A stretch of DNA of 64,000 nucleotides, from assembly GCA_046538075.1 (NCBI GenBank), contig JBKHJN010000009.1:1-64000 (forward strand), given 5' to 3'. The stretch comes from Desulfobacca_B sp046538075 (GTDB taxonomy: Bacteria; Desulfobacterota; Desulfobaccia; Desulfobaccales; Desulfobaccaceae). The notes beneath the pieces are model-generated. The model was given only the letters and a program-made list of their open reading frames with translations, was not told where the DNA came from and made no database searches. Shown here one piece after another: positions 51,460 through 60,748 of the stretch; the first letter of the stretch is position 1, and every line of letters begins with the position of its first letter. Position numbers and translations under genes: made by a program.

Positions 51460-51530
51460 AGATTAAAAATAGGTTTAGAGCAATAGCTGTAAATTCTCCC
51501 GGGGTTGAGGCCGGTCACAAGCGGAAACCC

Positions 51531-51728
51531 TTATTTACGGCCGATCATTAAGTAAAGGCCAAAGAAAATTAACACCGAGGCCACGATGGTGCCCCATTTT
51601 TGCCAGGCCAAAGCCTGGGGGCTCATCCTGACCTGACGCCGCCGGGCCGCCCGGCGCTTAAAATTGTTGACCAGTAAGATGATCATCCCGATCAGGGCCA
51701 GCAGCGACCCCAGACTTGTCTTATCCAT
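51531..51728 (-). CDS. Small two-helix membrane protein
   Basis: A 65-residue protein with two hydrophobic helices (L-L-A-L-I-G-M-I-I-L-L-V-N and I-V-A-S-V-L-I-F-F-G-L-Y-L-M-I) around a strongly basic loop (K-R-R-A-A-R-R-R-Q-V-R). By the positive-inside rule the loop is cytoplasmic. The family is not recognised. GGAAAGGATC precedes ATG. It lies between the hypothetical gene and the radical SAM gene. Confidence 0.6.
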   Translation of the reverse strand: MDKTSLGSLLALIGMIILLVNNFKRRAARRRQVRMSPQALAWQKWGTIVASVLIFFGLYLMIGRK

Positions 51729-51793
51729 ATGATCCTTTCCGAATATAACTTAGGGATTAAAATGATCATTCCTGCAGATGCACAATAGGTTTA

Positions 51794-53557
51794 TTATATC
51801 TCAAAATTGGCCAGGGGGCCGCAGACGCCGCAGCGCCGACAGACCTGGGGGTCGCAAGGCGGGGTCTCTTGGCCAGCCAGAGCCCGTTGATATTCTTCCC
51901 ACAGATAGGCTTTTTGCACTCCGTGGTCAATAAAATCCCAGGGGAACAATTCTTCTGGACTGCGAGGGCGCAGTACAAAAAAATCCGGGTTGAGCGGGCT
52001 GTGGCGCAAGGCCGCCGTCCAGTTGCCCCCGGCCCGGTGCGCGGCCAGCAGCATCTGCGCCACCCGGCGGTCGCCCCGGGCCAGCAGGGCCTGGACATAA
52101 GCCCACTTGGGCAGATCGGCATGGACCCGCACCTGGGAACTGCCTTTCAATTGGCGCTTCACTAATTGAATCCGGTCTTTGAGTTCCGGGAGATTTAAAA
52201 GCGGCGCCCATTGAAAAGGGGTAAAAGGCTTGGGAACAAAGGAATGGAGGCTGACGGTGATGCCGGCCAGCCGCTTCCGCCCCTGGCTGGATTTTACCAT
52301 TGCGTGCTTTAGGCGTTTCACCAACCGGGCGATGTCCTGCACATCTTCCCGGGTTTCGGTCGGCAGTCCCACCATAAAGTAGAGGCGCAGGTAAGGTATC
52401 CCGGCCTGGTATAGATTAATCACCGCGGTGGTAAGCTGCGCTTCGGTAAGCCCTTTGTTAATCACCCACCGCAGCCGTTCGCTGCCGGCCTCCGGGGCCA
52501 AGGCAATGGTTTTAATCCCCCCCCGGGCCAGCAGGTCAAACAACTCCCGATCGGTGGAGTCAGCCCGGATAGAACTGATGCCTAACTGGCCTCCGGCGGT
52601 TACCACCTGTCGGCAGATATCGTGGATAGCAGGATGGTCGGAAACCGCCGCCCCCATGAGCCCGATTTTGTGGCGCTGCTCCAGGCCGATCTCGATCTGA
52701 CGGGCCAGTTCCGCCTGGGACCGCTGCCGCGGCGGCCGGTAGATAAAACCGGCGGCGCAGAAGCGGCAGCCGCGGCCGCAACCCCGACCGACTTCCACCA
52801 GAAACATCTGGCCAAACTCGCTGGCAGGGGCGATGAGCCGGCTATAACAGGGATGCCCATCCAAATCAGCCGGATGAATGGCTTTTACCTGGGCCGGGAA
52901 GCCGGGGGCGGGAATGAAAGCCGCCAGCGTGCCGTCGTCCTGATACTCCGGCCGATAACCCGCCGGAACATAGGCCCCGGGCTGTTGGGCGGCCAATTCC
53001 CTCAGTAACTGGCTGCGATCCTGGCCAGATTTCCAACCAGTCGCCAGGAATTGAAAAAAATTATCGACCTGGCCCTCTCCTTCCCCCAGAAAAAAGGCGT
53101 CCAGGAACGGCGCCAAAGGTTCGGGATTGAGGAAGGCAGTGACTCCTCCGCCCACTACTATGGGTAAGTTCGGCCCCCGCTCGTCGGCCAGCAAGGGCAC
53201 CTTGGCCTGGTCCAGGATTTTCAGGATCTGGGGGTAGTCGGCTTCATAGGGGAGGGCAAAAGCTATAGCGGCAAAATCGGTTAGAGGCCGCTGCGATTCC
53301 AGGGAGAGAATCGGGGTGCCGGTGCGCTGATACTCTGGCCACAGGTCCCCCGGGGGTAAGAAGGCTCGCTCACAGGTCAGGTCGGGGTGGCGGTTGAGCA
53401 GGTGGTAGACCGCCTGAAACCCCAGGTTGCTCATCCCCACTTCATAAACATTGGGGTAGACCAGAGCCACCGGCCAGCGATGGCCCCATTCTCGGATCAT
53501 CGCCCCTTGTTCCTGGTCGAGAAGCTTTTTCCGGTGGGCAATGATTTTTCTTGACAT
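51794..53557 (-). CDS. B12-binding-domain radical SAM protein (TIGR03960 type)
   Basis: A 587-residue enzyme. The N-terminal half has a cobalamin-binding-like fold (V-A-L-V-Y-P-N-V-Y-E-V-G-M-S-N-L-G). The radical SAM cluster motif is G-C-G-R-G-C-R-F-C-A-A-G-F, and P-E-A-G-S-E-R-L-R and Y-F-M-V-G-L-P-T-E-T-R-E-D are conserved downstream. Family TIGR03960 is often fused to a C-terminal DUF2344 domain, absent here. Its reaction is unknown. In many genomes it neighbours ribosomal genes or rne/rng; here it follows ftsZ by 66 bases and may be read with it. Confidence 0.88.
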   Translation of the reverse strand: MSRKIIAHRKKLLDQEQGAMIREWGHRWPVALVYPNVYEVGMSNLGFQAVYHLLNRHPDLTCERAFLPPGDLWPEYQRTGTPILSLESQRPLTDFAAIAFALPYEADYPQILKILDQAKVPLLADERGPNLPIVVGGGVTAFLNPEPLAPFLDAFFLGEGEGQVDNFFQFLATGWKSGQDRSQLLRELAAQQPGAYVPAGYRPEYQDDGTLAAFIPAPGFPAQVKAIHPADLDGHPCYSRLIAPASEFGQMFLVEVGRGCGRGCRFCAAGFIYRPPRQRSQAELARQIEIGLEQRHKIGLMGAAVSDHPAIHDICRQVVTAGGQLGISSIRADSTDRELFDLLARGGIKTIALAPEAGSERLRWVINKGLTEAQLTTAVINLYQAGIPYLRLYFMVGLPTETREDVQDIARLVKRLKHAMVKSSQGRKRLAGITVSLHSFVPKPFTPFQWAPLLNLPELKDRIQLVKRQLKGSSQVRVHADLPKWAYVQALLARGDRRVAQMLLAAHRAGGNWTAALRHSPLNPDFFVLRPRSPEELFPWDFIDHGVQKAYLWEEYQRALAGQETPPCDPQVCRRCGVCGPLANFEI

Positions 53558-53623
53558 CTAAAGGTGGAGGGCTTTGGGGACGGAAGTTCCAGCTTCAAGA
53601 CTCCCGCCCCAGCTAATTTTGGT

Positions 53624-54832
53624 TCAATCGGCCTGCTGGCGCATAAAAGTCGGGATGTCTAATTCATCTTCCTCGTACAACAGATCCGGATGCACAATGT
53701 TTCTTTTATTAGCTACCATCTCCAGGTTGGTTTTTTTATGGGCATCCCCGCGGGTCATCTCCCGGAGCCGGGATAAATCCTCTTCCTTGCGGATTATGGT
53801 GGGGATCTCAAGTTCCTCCGGGGAGCTGGGCTGAATTCTGGATGCTCGTACCGGGGATTCCGCCTCCGCTTTTTTACCAATGCCGGTGCCGATGACCGTA
53901 ACCCGGGCCTCATCCTCCAGGGTTTCATCCACTACCCAGCCGAAGATAATGTTGGCATCATCGTGAGCTTCTTCTTGGATCAGGGAACAGGCATCCCGGA
54001 GCTCATCCAGGGAGAAATCCATGCCGCTGGTGATATTAATCAGGATGCCCCGAGCCCCCCGCAGGGTCAGATCTTCCAACAAGGGGCTGGAGATGGCTTT
54101 CTGGGCCGCTTCCACCGCTCGGTTGGTGCCAGTGGCGATTCCGGTGCCCATCAGAGCCAGGCCCATTTCGCTCATAACGGTGCGGACATCGGCAAAATCG
54201 ACGTTGATATGGCCGGTGACCATGATCAGATCGGAAATGCCTTTTACTGCATAGAGCAGCACTTCATTGGCCTTGGCAAAGGTCGCCAGCCCCGGGGTAT
54301 TTTTGGTGTCAAGGCTTAACAGACGGTCGTTGGGAATGGTGATCAGGGTATCGACTGCTTTTTTTAACTCTTCAATGCCTTCTTCGGCCTGGCGCATCCG
54401 TCGCTTGCCTTCAAAATAGAAGGGCTTGGTTACCACCGCCACCGTGAGGGCGCCGATGTCTTTGCTGATCTCGGCAATGATCGGGGCGCCGCCAGTACCG
54501 GTGCCGCCCCCCAGACCGGCAGCAATGAAGACCATGTCAGCCCCTTTGAGGACCTCGCGCAGGCGGTCGGCGTCTTCCAGAGTGGCGTTCCGGCCAACTT
54601 CCGGATCACCGCCGGCTCCCAAGCCCCGGGTTAAGTTCTGGCCTAATTGGATTTTTATCGGCGCCGAAGCTCTTTCTAAAGTTTGGGCATCGGTGTTGGC
54701 CGCGATAAAATCCACCCATTTCATATCCGCTTTGATCATATCATCAACGGCATTGCCACCGCCACCGCCAATCCCCAGGACCTTTATCTTGGCTGAGGAT
54801 TCAGTTTCTACCAATTGAATATTTATTCCCAT
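53624..54832 (-). CDS. ftsZ: Cell division protein FtsZ
   Basis: A tubulin-like GTPase of 402 residues forming the Z-ring. The tubulin signature is G-G-G-T-G-T-G-G-A-P, the T1 loop is G-I-G-G-G-G-G-N-A-V, and N-x-D-x-x-D-type T7 residues lie in the C-domain. The C-terminal tail L-D-I-P-T-F-M-R-Q-Q is the FtsA/ZipA-binding peptide. ATG 54832 follows GGGGAGGGAGATT; a GTG at 54847 is in frame but less likely. It is the last dcw gene and lies 32 bases after ftsA. Confidence 0.98.
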   Translation of the reverse strand: MGINIQLVETESSAKIKVLGIGGGGGNAVDDMIKADMKWVDFIAANTDAQTLERASAPIKIQLGQNLTRGLGAGGDPEVGRNATLEDADRLREVLKGADMVFIAAGLGGGTGTGGAPIIAEISKDIGALTVAVVTKPFYFEGKRRMRQAEEGIEELKKAVDTLITIPNDRLLSLDTKNTPGLATFAKANEVLLYAVKGISDLIMVTGHINVDFADVRTVMSEMGLALMGTGIATGTNRAVEAAQKAISSPLLEDLTLRGARGILINITSGMDFSLDELRDACSLIQEEAHDDANIIFGWVVDETLEDEARVTVIGTGIGKKAEAESPVRASRIQPSSPEELEIPTIIRKEEDLSRLREMTRGDAHKKTNLEMVANKRNIVHPDLLYEEDELDIPTFMRQQAD

Positions 54833-54863
54833 AATCTCCCTCCCCACGGGTAGTTCTGAAAAA

Positions 54864-56096
54864 TTAGATGACCTCTTTAAACCATTTTTTCATCCGGCTC
54901 AGGACCCGATAGAAAATGTTCTGGTCCCGGATCCGGAAAGAATTCCGACTCCGCTGAGTGCGGCCTTTAGCCCCGTACAACACCAGACCCACCGCGGTGG
55001 CAAAGGCCGGATTATTGATTACATCTGTCAGCCCTCCCACCCCGATGGGATAACCTCTCCTGGTAGGCAAAGCGAAGATCTCATCCGCCAACTCGGGTAG
55101 GCCATCCAACAAGGATGAGCCGCCGGTAATGGCCACCCCCGAGATGATCGGGATGGCAAAACCAGAGCGCAGCATCTCTTTATGAATTAGTTCCATAATC
55201 TCTTTGGCCCGCAGATGGATAATCTCTGCCAGGATGCCTCGGGACAGGGTGCGGGACTTACGCCCCCCCAATCCCGCCACCTCAATCTGTTCTTCCCGGT
55301 CTTGCAAGGTAGTCAGGCAACAGCCGCTGGTCTGCTTTAATCTTTCCGCCTCCGGCAGCGAGGTCTGTAGTCCGACGGCGATATCGTTGGTCAGGTTATT
55401 ACCGCCCAGGGGCAGCACCGCACTGTGTTTAATGGAATTATTGGCAAAGATCGCCAGATCTGTGGTGCCGCCGCCAAAATCGATCAGGGCCACCCCCAGC
55501 TCTTTCTCCTCGTTAGTGAGAACCGCGTCACCCGAGGCCAGGCTCTGCAGCACAATATCCGAGACATCTAGTCCGGCCCGGTTGCAGCATTTGATGATAT
55601 TGCTGACCGCGGTGACCGCGCCGGTGACAATATGCACCCTGGCCTCCAACCGAACCCCATGGATACCGATCGGGTCATTGATTCCGTCCTGGCCATCAAC
55701 GATGTACTCCTGAGGCAGGATATGGATCACTTCCCGGTCCAAAGGAATAGCCATGGCTTTGGCCGCGTCAATGACCCGGGTGACATCAGCCTGGGTGACC
55801 TCCCGGCTTTTGATGGCAATCAGTCCCTGACTGTTCAATCCTTGGATGTGGCTCCCGGCAATTCCGGCATAAACGGAGCGGATCTCGCAGCCGGCCATTA
55901 ATTCTGCCTCTTCTATGGCTTTGCGGATTGATTTGACCGTATTCTCAATGTTAACTACTACACCTTTGCGCAATCCCTGGGAAGGGTGGGTGCCGACGCC
56001 GACGATTTCCACACAATTATCTTCTGTTACTTCTCCAACTACAGCGCATATTTTAGTAGTTCCGATGTCTAATCCAACAATCAACTCCTGGCTCAC
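54864..56096 (-). CDS. ftsA: Cell division protein FtsA
   Basis: A 410-residue actin-fold ATPase that anchors FtsZ to the membrane. Phosphate loops are L-D-I-G-T-T-K-I and D-F-G-G-G-T-T-D-L-A, the adenosine motif is S-G-V-A-I-T-G-G-S-S, and the C-terminal amphipathic helix is S-R-M-K-K-W-F-K-E-V. It lies ten bases after ftsQ. Confidence 0.97.
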   Translation of the reverse strand: MSQELIVGLDIGTTKICAVVGEVTEDNCVEIVGVGTHPSQGLRKGVVVNIENTVKSIRKAIEEAELMAGCEIRSVYAGIAGSHIQGLNSQGLIAIKSREVTQADVTRVIDAAKAMAIPLDREVIHILPQEYIVDGQDGINDPIGIHGVRLEARVHIVTGAVTAVSNIIKCCNRAGLDVSDIVLQSLASGDAVLTNEEKELGVALIDFGGGTTDLAIFANNSIKHSAVLPLGGNNLTNDIAVGLQTSLPEAERLKQTSGCCLTTLQDREEQIEVAGLGGRKSRTLSRGILAEIIHLRAKEIMELIHKEMLRSGFAIPIISGVAITGGSSLLDGLPELADEIFALPTRRGYPIGVGGLTDVINNPAFATAVGLVLYGAKGRTQRSRNSFRIRDQNIFYRVLSRMKKWFKEVI

Positions 56097-56105
56097 GTTT
56101 TCTCC

Positions 56106-57020
56106 TTAAGGGGAAGCCTGGTCAGGTTTTTTAAAACTTACCAAGACCTGGTGGGGATAGTTTAGATTGATTCTAGCCACCTGTTGAATTTCCCCTGTCC
56201 TTTCCAAGGTAGGTAATAGCCGATGAAAATTGACCAACTTCTGTTTGTGTTCGTGAAATCCCAGCTCGATCCCTATACCCATGGCGATCGGGTAAAGGGT
56301 CAGGCCCCGTTCCGGGTCTATATGGAGCTCGGCAATATTCTTTAAATTTAAGGGAGCCGGAGTTTTCTTCAGAAGCTCAAGCAAATCAATGGCTTTGTTT
56401 ATTAGAGGAGAGGCTTGAGCTTCATCGGTATGGAAATGCTCCGAACTTAGTCCGGTAATAACTGGCAAATCATGTGAATCAGCCGGCTCCAGGGATTTAA
56501 ATAAAACCCCGTGGCGGTTCATATAATAAAGGCGATCCACATGAACAATAGCAACAGGCTGCTGCTCCTTAATGATAATGTTAAGATGGTCCGGCCACTT
56601 TCGGTCGAGTTCGGCTCGCTCTATCCAGGGGTGTTGCTTCAGGGCCTTTTCAATCTCCAGAGGCTTGACGGCTAACAGACTGATTCCTGGACTCAATTGA
56701 GCGATCTGCAGGATTTGCGCAGGGGATATTCGGTCCAGTCCCTGGATTTGAATATAACTGGCATCTTTAATACAAAAATAGGACGACGTCAAGCAATACT
56801 GATATCCCGCCACCAACAGCAGACTGACGGAGGCTAAAATGGTAATGGCAGTGAAAAGATACAATCCATAAGCCAGGCCTTTCTTAAATCCCTCCCAGGA
56901 TCGGGGCGGACGCCGGTAATTATTTTTTCTCTGCCGGGGACGGAATGGTTTGGGGCGCCGTGCTGAATTAAGCGATGGCCGGCGATTCTTGAAGGATCGC
57001 GGGGAACTATACCGATTCAT
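56106..57020 (-). CDS. ftsQ: Cell division protein FtsQ
   Basis: A 304-residue bitopic protein. A long basic cytoplasmic N-terminus (R-P-F-R-P-R-Q-R-K-N-N-Y-R-R) is followed by one membrane helix (about 50-72) and a periplasmic POTRA domain (S-Y-I-Q-I-Q-G-L-D-R-I-S-P-A-Q-I-L) plus the beta domain. It scaffolds FtsB and FtsL at the septum. It directly follows murC; ddl and murB, normally between them, are absent. Confidence 0.9.
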   Translation of the reverse strand: MNRYSSPRSFKNRRPSLNSARRPKPFRPRQRKNNYRRPPRSWEGFKKGLAYGLYLFTAITILASVSLLLVAGYQYCLTSSYFCIKDASYIQIQGLDRISPAQILQIAQLSPGISLLAVKPLEIEKALKQHPWIERAELDRKWPDHLNIIIKEQQPVAIVHVDRLYYMNRHGVLFKSLEPADSHDLPVITGLSSEHFHTDEAQASPLINKAIDLLELLKKTPAPLNLKNIAELHIDPERGLTLYPIAMGIGIELGFHEHKQKLVNFHRLLPTLERTGEIQQVARINLNYPHQVLVSFKKPDQASP

Positions 57021-57023
57021 CGG

Positions 57024-58460
57024 TTAATTAACCTTTCCCACCTGCGGAGATGGAAAGTGCTTGGCAGCAGGCGAGCGCAAGGGCCAGGATTGCAGGCGCT
57101 TAAGCAGTTCTTCCCCGGTTTTCCAGATATCCCCGGCCCCCATGGTGACCACCACATCTCCCGGATAGAGGGTCTCCCAGAGTTGGTTGATCAGTTCATC
57201 TTTGCCCTCGGCGTAATACACCTGGTGGTGGCCATTTTGCCTTACTCCCTCAAAGAGGCAGTATCCGGAGATCTCCGGGATCACCATCTCCCCGGCCCCA
57301 TAAATCTCAGTCAGAAATAAGACATCAGCATTGGGAAAGGCGGAATAAAAATCAGTCAACAAGGCCTTGGTCCGGCTGTAGCGATGGGGCTGGAAAACGA
57401 CCAGCCGTCGCCGGCCTCCCAAAGACTGGGATATCGCCTGCAGCGTCGCCTTGATCTCCGTAGGATGGTGGCCGTAGTCATCGATCACAATAATCCCTTG
57501 GGATTCGCCTTTGATCTGGAAGCGCCGGTGTACCTGGCCCAATTGAGCCAGACCTTGCTGGATAGCCGGAAACTTGACTCCCAGGGTCTGAGCCACTGCC
57601 GCCGCTGCCAGGGAATTGGCGACATAATGCTGTCCGGCCAGGGGCAAACTGATCCGGCCCAGCTCCTGGCTGCCGCGCATCAAACAGTAATGGCTGGCAA
57701 AACCTTGCAAGGATAGCTCCGCTGCCCAAAAATCTGCCTCCGGCGTCAGGCTGTAGGTCAGGGTCGGTCGGTTTAACCGCCCCAACAGGGGCTTTAGATG
57801 GGGGTCATCCTGACAGGCGACAATCAACCCCCCCGGCTGTATTTGGCGAAGGAAGGCGGTGAAGGTCGCTTGAATATGAGACAGATCCCGATAGTGGTCC
57901 AGATGCTCCCGATCAATATTGGTGACCACTGCCAGATGCGGAGTCAAGAACATAAACGAGCCGTCGCTTTCGTCGGCTTCGGCCACGAAATATTTGCCCT
58001 GGCCCAGAACCGCGTTGCTCCCCAGGCGGTCAACCACCGCCCCCACCACCACGGTGGGATCGAGGCCGGCCTGGCGCAGAATCGAGGCTATCATCGAGGT
58101 AGTGGTGGTCTTGCCGTGGGCTCCGGCCACCGCGATCTGGAATTTTCCGATCATCAGGCGGGCCAACATTTGCGCCCGGGACAGCACCTCCTGGCCCCGG
58201 CGCCGGGCCGCCCGCAGTTCGGGATTGTCTGGTTTAATCGCCGCCGAAACCACCGCCGTGGCGCATTCCGGGAGATGATCAGGATCATGCCCCTGGCAAA
58301 TTTGCACCCCCAGGCCTTCCAGCCTCCGGGTTTGATCGTTAGCCGCGAGATCAGAACCGCTGACCCGGTAGCCCTGGCGCACCAACAGTTCTGCCAGCCC
58401 GCTCATGCCGATGCCACCGATACCGATAAAATGAAAATCTTTGCCAGAAGTCCTCATCAT
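57024..58460 (-). CDS. murC: UDP-N-acetylmuramate-L-alanine ligase MurC
   Basis: A 478-residue ligase adding L-alanine to UDP-MurNAc. The N-terminal Rossmann domain starts F-H-F-I-G-I-G-G-I-G-M-S-G-L-A, the ATP loop is A-G-A-H-G-K-T-T-T-T, and D-D-Y-G-H-H-P-T-E-I marks the C-domain. It begins three bases after murG ends and is followed by ftsQ. Confidence 0.97.
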   Translation of the reverse strand: MMRTSGKDFHFIGIGGIGMSGLAELLVRQGYRVSGSDLAANDQTRRLEGLGVQICQGHDPDHLPECATAVVSAAIKPDNPELRAARRRGQEVLSRAQMLARLMIGKFQIAVAGAHGKTTTTSMIASILRQAGLDPTVVVGAVVDRLGSNAVLGQGKYFVAEADESDGSFMFLTPHLAVVTNIDREHLDHYRDLSHIQATFTAFLRQIQPGGLIVACQDDPHLKPLLGRLNRPTLTYSLTPEADFWAAELSLQGFASHYCLMRGSQELGRISLPLAGQHYVANSLAAAAVAQTLGVKFPAIQQGLAQLGQVHRRFQIKGESQGIIVIDDYGHHPTEIKATLQAISQSLGGRRRLVVFQPHRYSRTKALLTDFYSAFPNADVLFLTEIYGAGEMVIPEISGYCLFEGVRQNGHHQVYYAEGKDELINQLWETLYPGDVVVTMGAGDIWKTGEELLKRLQSWPLRSPAAKHFPSPQVGKVN

Positions 58461-58463
58461 GGG

Positions 58464-59579
58464 CTAATTCCTTACCATGGGATTGTGAATCAGATGCTGG
58501 CATTCAGCCACCATCATTTCGGCCGCCTGGAGGCGGGCCAGAGAACGACAATGGTTTTCCATGTCTGCCAACTTGTCAGGGTTATCCAGCAATTCTTTAA
58601 TCATCGCTGCCAGCCAGGCTCCGGTCAAGTCATGGTTGGCGATCACATAGGCGGCCTGGGAGTCGCTCAGCCAGCGGGCATTTTTTTCCTGATGCTGGTT
58701 GGCGGCGTAAGGGTAGGGAACCAGGATTGCCGCCCGTCCCAGAGCAGCCAGTTCAGCCACGGTAGAAGCCCCGGCCCGGCATATTACCAGGTGAGCCTGG
58801 CCCAGGTATTTAGCCACCTCAGGGGTAAAATCCATCACTTCCGCCGTAAAATTAGCCTGGTCATAGCTTTCCTGCACTACTTGCCGATCGGCGGGGCCGG
58901 TAAGATGAACGATCCGCAGCCGCGACCGCCAATCCAATAAAAATTCCAGGGCTGCCACCATTTGCATATTAAGGTGATGAGCCCCCTGGCTGCCCCCCAT
59001 GATCAGCAAGGTCTGGGGGGTCGCGGGCCGTTCTACCGGCCGGGGCTGGATAAACTCCGGTCTCAGGGGCATCCCGGTCCAGACTGCCTGTGGGGGCTTA
59101 AACTGTCCCGATGAATCCGGAAACGACAAAAAAATCCGGTCCGCCAGCCGGGACAGCAGCCGATTGGTAAAGCCCATGATGGCATTTTGCTCGTGGATGG
59201 CCAGCGGGATTCCCAAACGCCAGGCTGCCACCCCCACCGGCCCGGTGCTGTAGCCTCCCATGCCCAGAACCAGATCCGGCGACTCTTGCTTTAATGCCTG
59301 CTTGGCCTGCGAAATGCTGCCCGGCAGGCCGGCCAGGGTGGCCAGACGCTGCCAGAGCCGCTGTCCCTTTAAGGCCCCGACCGCAATAATCTGCCAGGGG
59401 AATTGATAGCGTTGGAGAATTTCTAAAGCCATCGGTCTGTCCGTGGTCACGAAGCTGACCTTGGCCCCCAGACGGGAACGGAATTCTTCGGCTACCGCCA
59501 CGGCCGGGAACAAATGCCCTCCGGTGCCGCCGGAGGCAATGACGACGCTCAGCCTGGGTTTAGATGAGTTATCAGTCAC
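58464..59579 (-). CDS. murG: Undecaprenyl-PP-MurNAc-pentapeptide N-acetylglucosaminyltransferase MurG
   Basis: A 371-residue GT28 enzyme making lipid II from lipid I on the inner face of the membrane. The glycine-rich loop is S-G-G-T-G-G-H-L-F-P-A-V-A, and M-G-G-S-Q-G-A-H-H-L-N and V-I-C-R-A-G-A-S-T-V-A-E-L are the UDP-GlcNAc-binding motifs. H-E-Q-N-A is present. The start overlaps ftsW by four bases. Confidence 0.97.
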   Translation of the reverse strand: MTDNSSKPRLSVVIASGGTGGHLFPAVAVAEEFRSRLGAKVSFVTTDRPMALEILQRYQFPWQIIAVGALKGQRLWQRLATLAGLPGSISQAKQALKQESPDLVLGMGGYSTGPVGVAAWRLGIPLAIHEQNAIMGFTNRLLSRLADRIFLSFPDSSGQFKPPQAVWTGMPLRPEFIQPRPVERPATPQTLLIMGGSQGAHHLNMQMVAALEFLLDWRSRLRIVHLTGPADRQVVQESYDQANFTAEVMDFTPEVAKYLGQAHLVICRAGASTVAELAALGRAAILVPYPYAANQHQEKNARWLSDSQAAYVIANHDLTGAWLAAMIKELLDNPDKLADMENHCRSLARLQAAEMMVAECQHLIHNPMVRN

Positions 59580-60748
59580 TTATTGGTCTTCCTGGCGGTT
59601 CCCCGGGCTGTGGCCGGTTCTGGCGTACTCCCAATGCGCTGGCACTGGGCACTGATATTTAACAGAATGCCCACGGAGATCATATTGATTAGCAGCGATG
59701 AGCCGCCATAGCTGATAAACGGCAAGGACATGCCTTTGGTCGGCAACAAGCCGCTGACCACTCCCATATTCAGGCCGGCCTGCAAACCGATCAGCGTAAC
59801 CAGACCAAGAGCCAGATAGCAGGCAAAATTATCCGGGGCCTTGAGACTCAAGGAAACTCCCCGGATAATCAAGACAAAAAAGAGACAGATGACCACCAAG
59901 ACTCCGATCAGACCCACCTCCTCAGCCAGGATGGATAAGATAAAGTCAGTGTGCATGTCCGGGAGATAGAAAAGCTTCTGTTGGCTCTTGCCGATTCCCA
60001 GTCCGCCGATGCCCCCCGAGCCGATGGCATACAAAGAATGGACAAGCTGATAGCCGCCCTCTTGTTTATATTGGAAAGGGTTTAAAAATGTAACTACCCG
60101 TTCCAGGCGCTTAGGATCCTGGATAATGGCGTATATCAATAGCGGCACCAAAGCCAATCCCGACAAGAAAATATGGGTCAGGCGGGTGCCGCCGACGAAC
60201 AGCAGCAGAAATACAATCCCGGTAATGGCCATGGCAGTGCCAAAGTCCGGTTGCTTCTCAATTAAAATTATAAACACCCCGGCCACCAAGATATGAGGGA
60301 TAAAGCCGATGGCAAAATATTTCATCTTCTCCTGTTTGCGGGCCATGGAATAGGCCAAAAAGATAACGATGGCCAGTTTGGCCAGTTCCGAGGGCTGGAA
60401 CAGAAAAGGCCCCAACCTTAACCAACGGGTGGCCCCCCGGATCTCAACTCCTACCCCGGGGATCATCAATAAGATCAGCGTGGCCAGGCTGAGCAGAAAA
60501 ATCGGATAGACCAGACGATAATAAACCCGATAAGGCACCTGCCTGGCGATAAACATCAAGGCCAGGCCAAGCAGGGCAAAGATGCTCTGCTTGCGCAGGA
60601 AAAAATAAGGATCATGATAGCGGTCGTAGGACATGACCCCGCTGGAGCTAAAGACCATCACCAGCCCGATGCTCACCAAAAGCAGAGTGATGATCAACAG
60701 AACATGATCACACTGATTGCTAACCGGCGGCTCTGTTTGCTCTGCCAT
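59576..60748 (-). CDS. ftsW: Peptidoglycan glycosyltransferase FtsW
   Basis: A SEDS-family polymerase of about 390 residues with ten membrane helices, working with class B penicillin-binding protein FtsI at the septum. Markers are V-M-V-F-S-S-S-G-V-M-S, A-T-R-W-L-R-L-G-P, FQPSELAKLAIVIFLAYS, E-K-Q-P-D-F-G-T-A and L-P-F-I-S-Y-G-G-S-S-L. The catalytic aspartate is in K-Q-P-D-F. The frame is open to 60847 but ATG 60748 begins the family sequence. The gene overlaps the end of murD by 29 bases. Confidence 0.95.
   Translation of the reverse strand: MAEQTEPPVSNQCDHVLLIITLLLVSIGLVMVFSSSGVMSYDRYHDPYFFLRKQSIFALLGLALMFIARQVPYRVYYRLVYPIFLLSLATLILLMIPGVGVEIRGATRWLRLGPFLFQPSELAKLAIVIFLAYSMARKQEKMKYFAIGFIPHILVAGVFIILIEKQPDFGTAMAITGIVFLLLFVGGTRLTHIFLSGLALVPLLIYAIIQDPKRLERVVTFLNPFQYKQEGGYQLVHSLYAIGSGGIGGLGIGKSQQKLFYLPDMHTDFILSILAEEVGLIGVLVVICLFFVLIIRGVSLSLKAPDNFACYLALGLVTLIGLQAGLNMGVVSGLLPTKGMSLPFISYGGSSLLINMISVGILLNISAQCQRIGSTPEPATARGTARKTNK

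Noticed and set aside
57798..58940. A 380-codon plus-strand frame opposite murC/murG
   Set aside because: It spans two clearly conserved minus-strand genes and has no recognisable domain or start signal.
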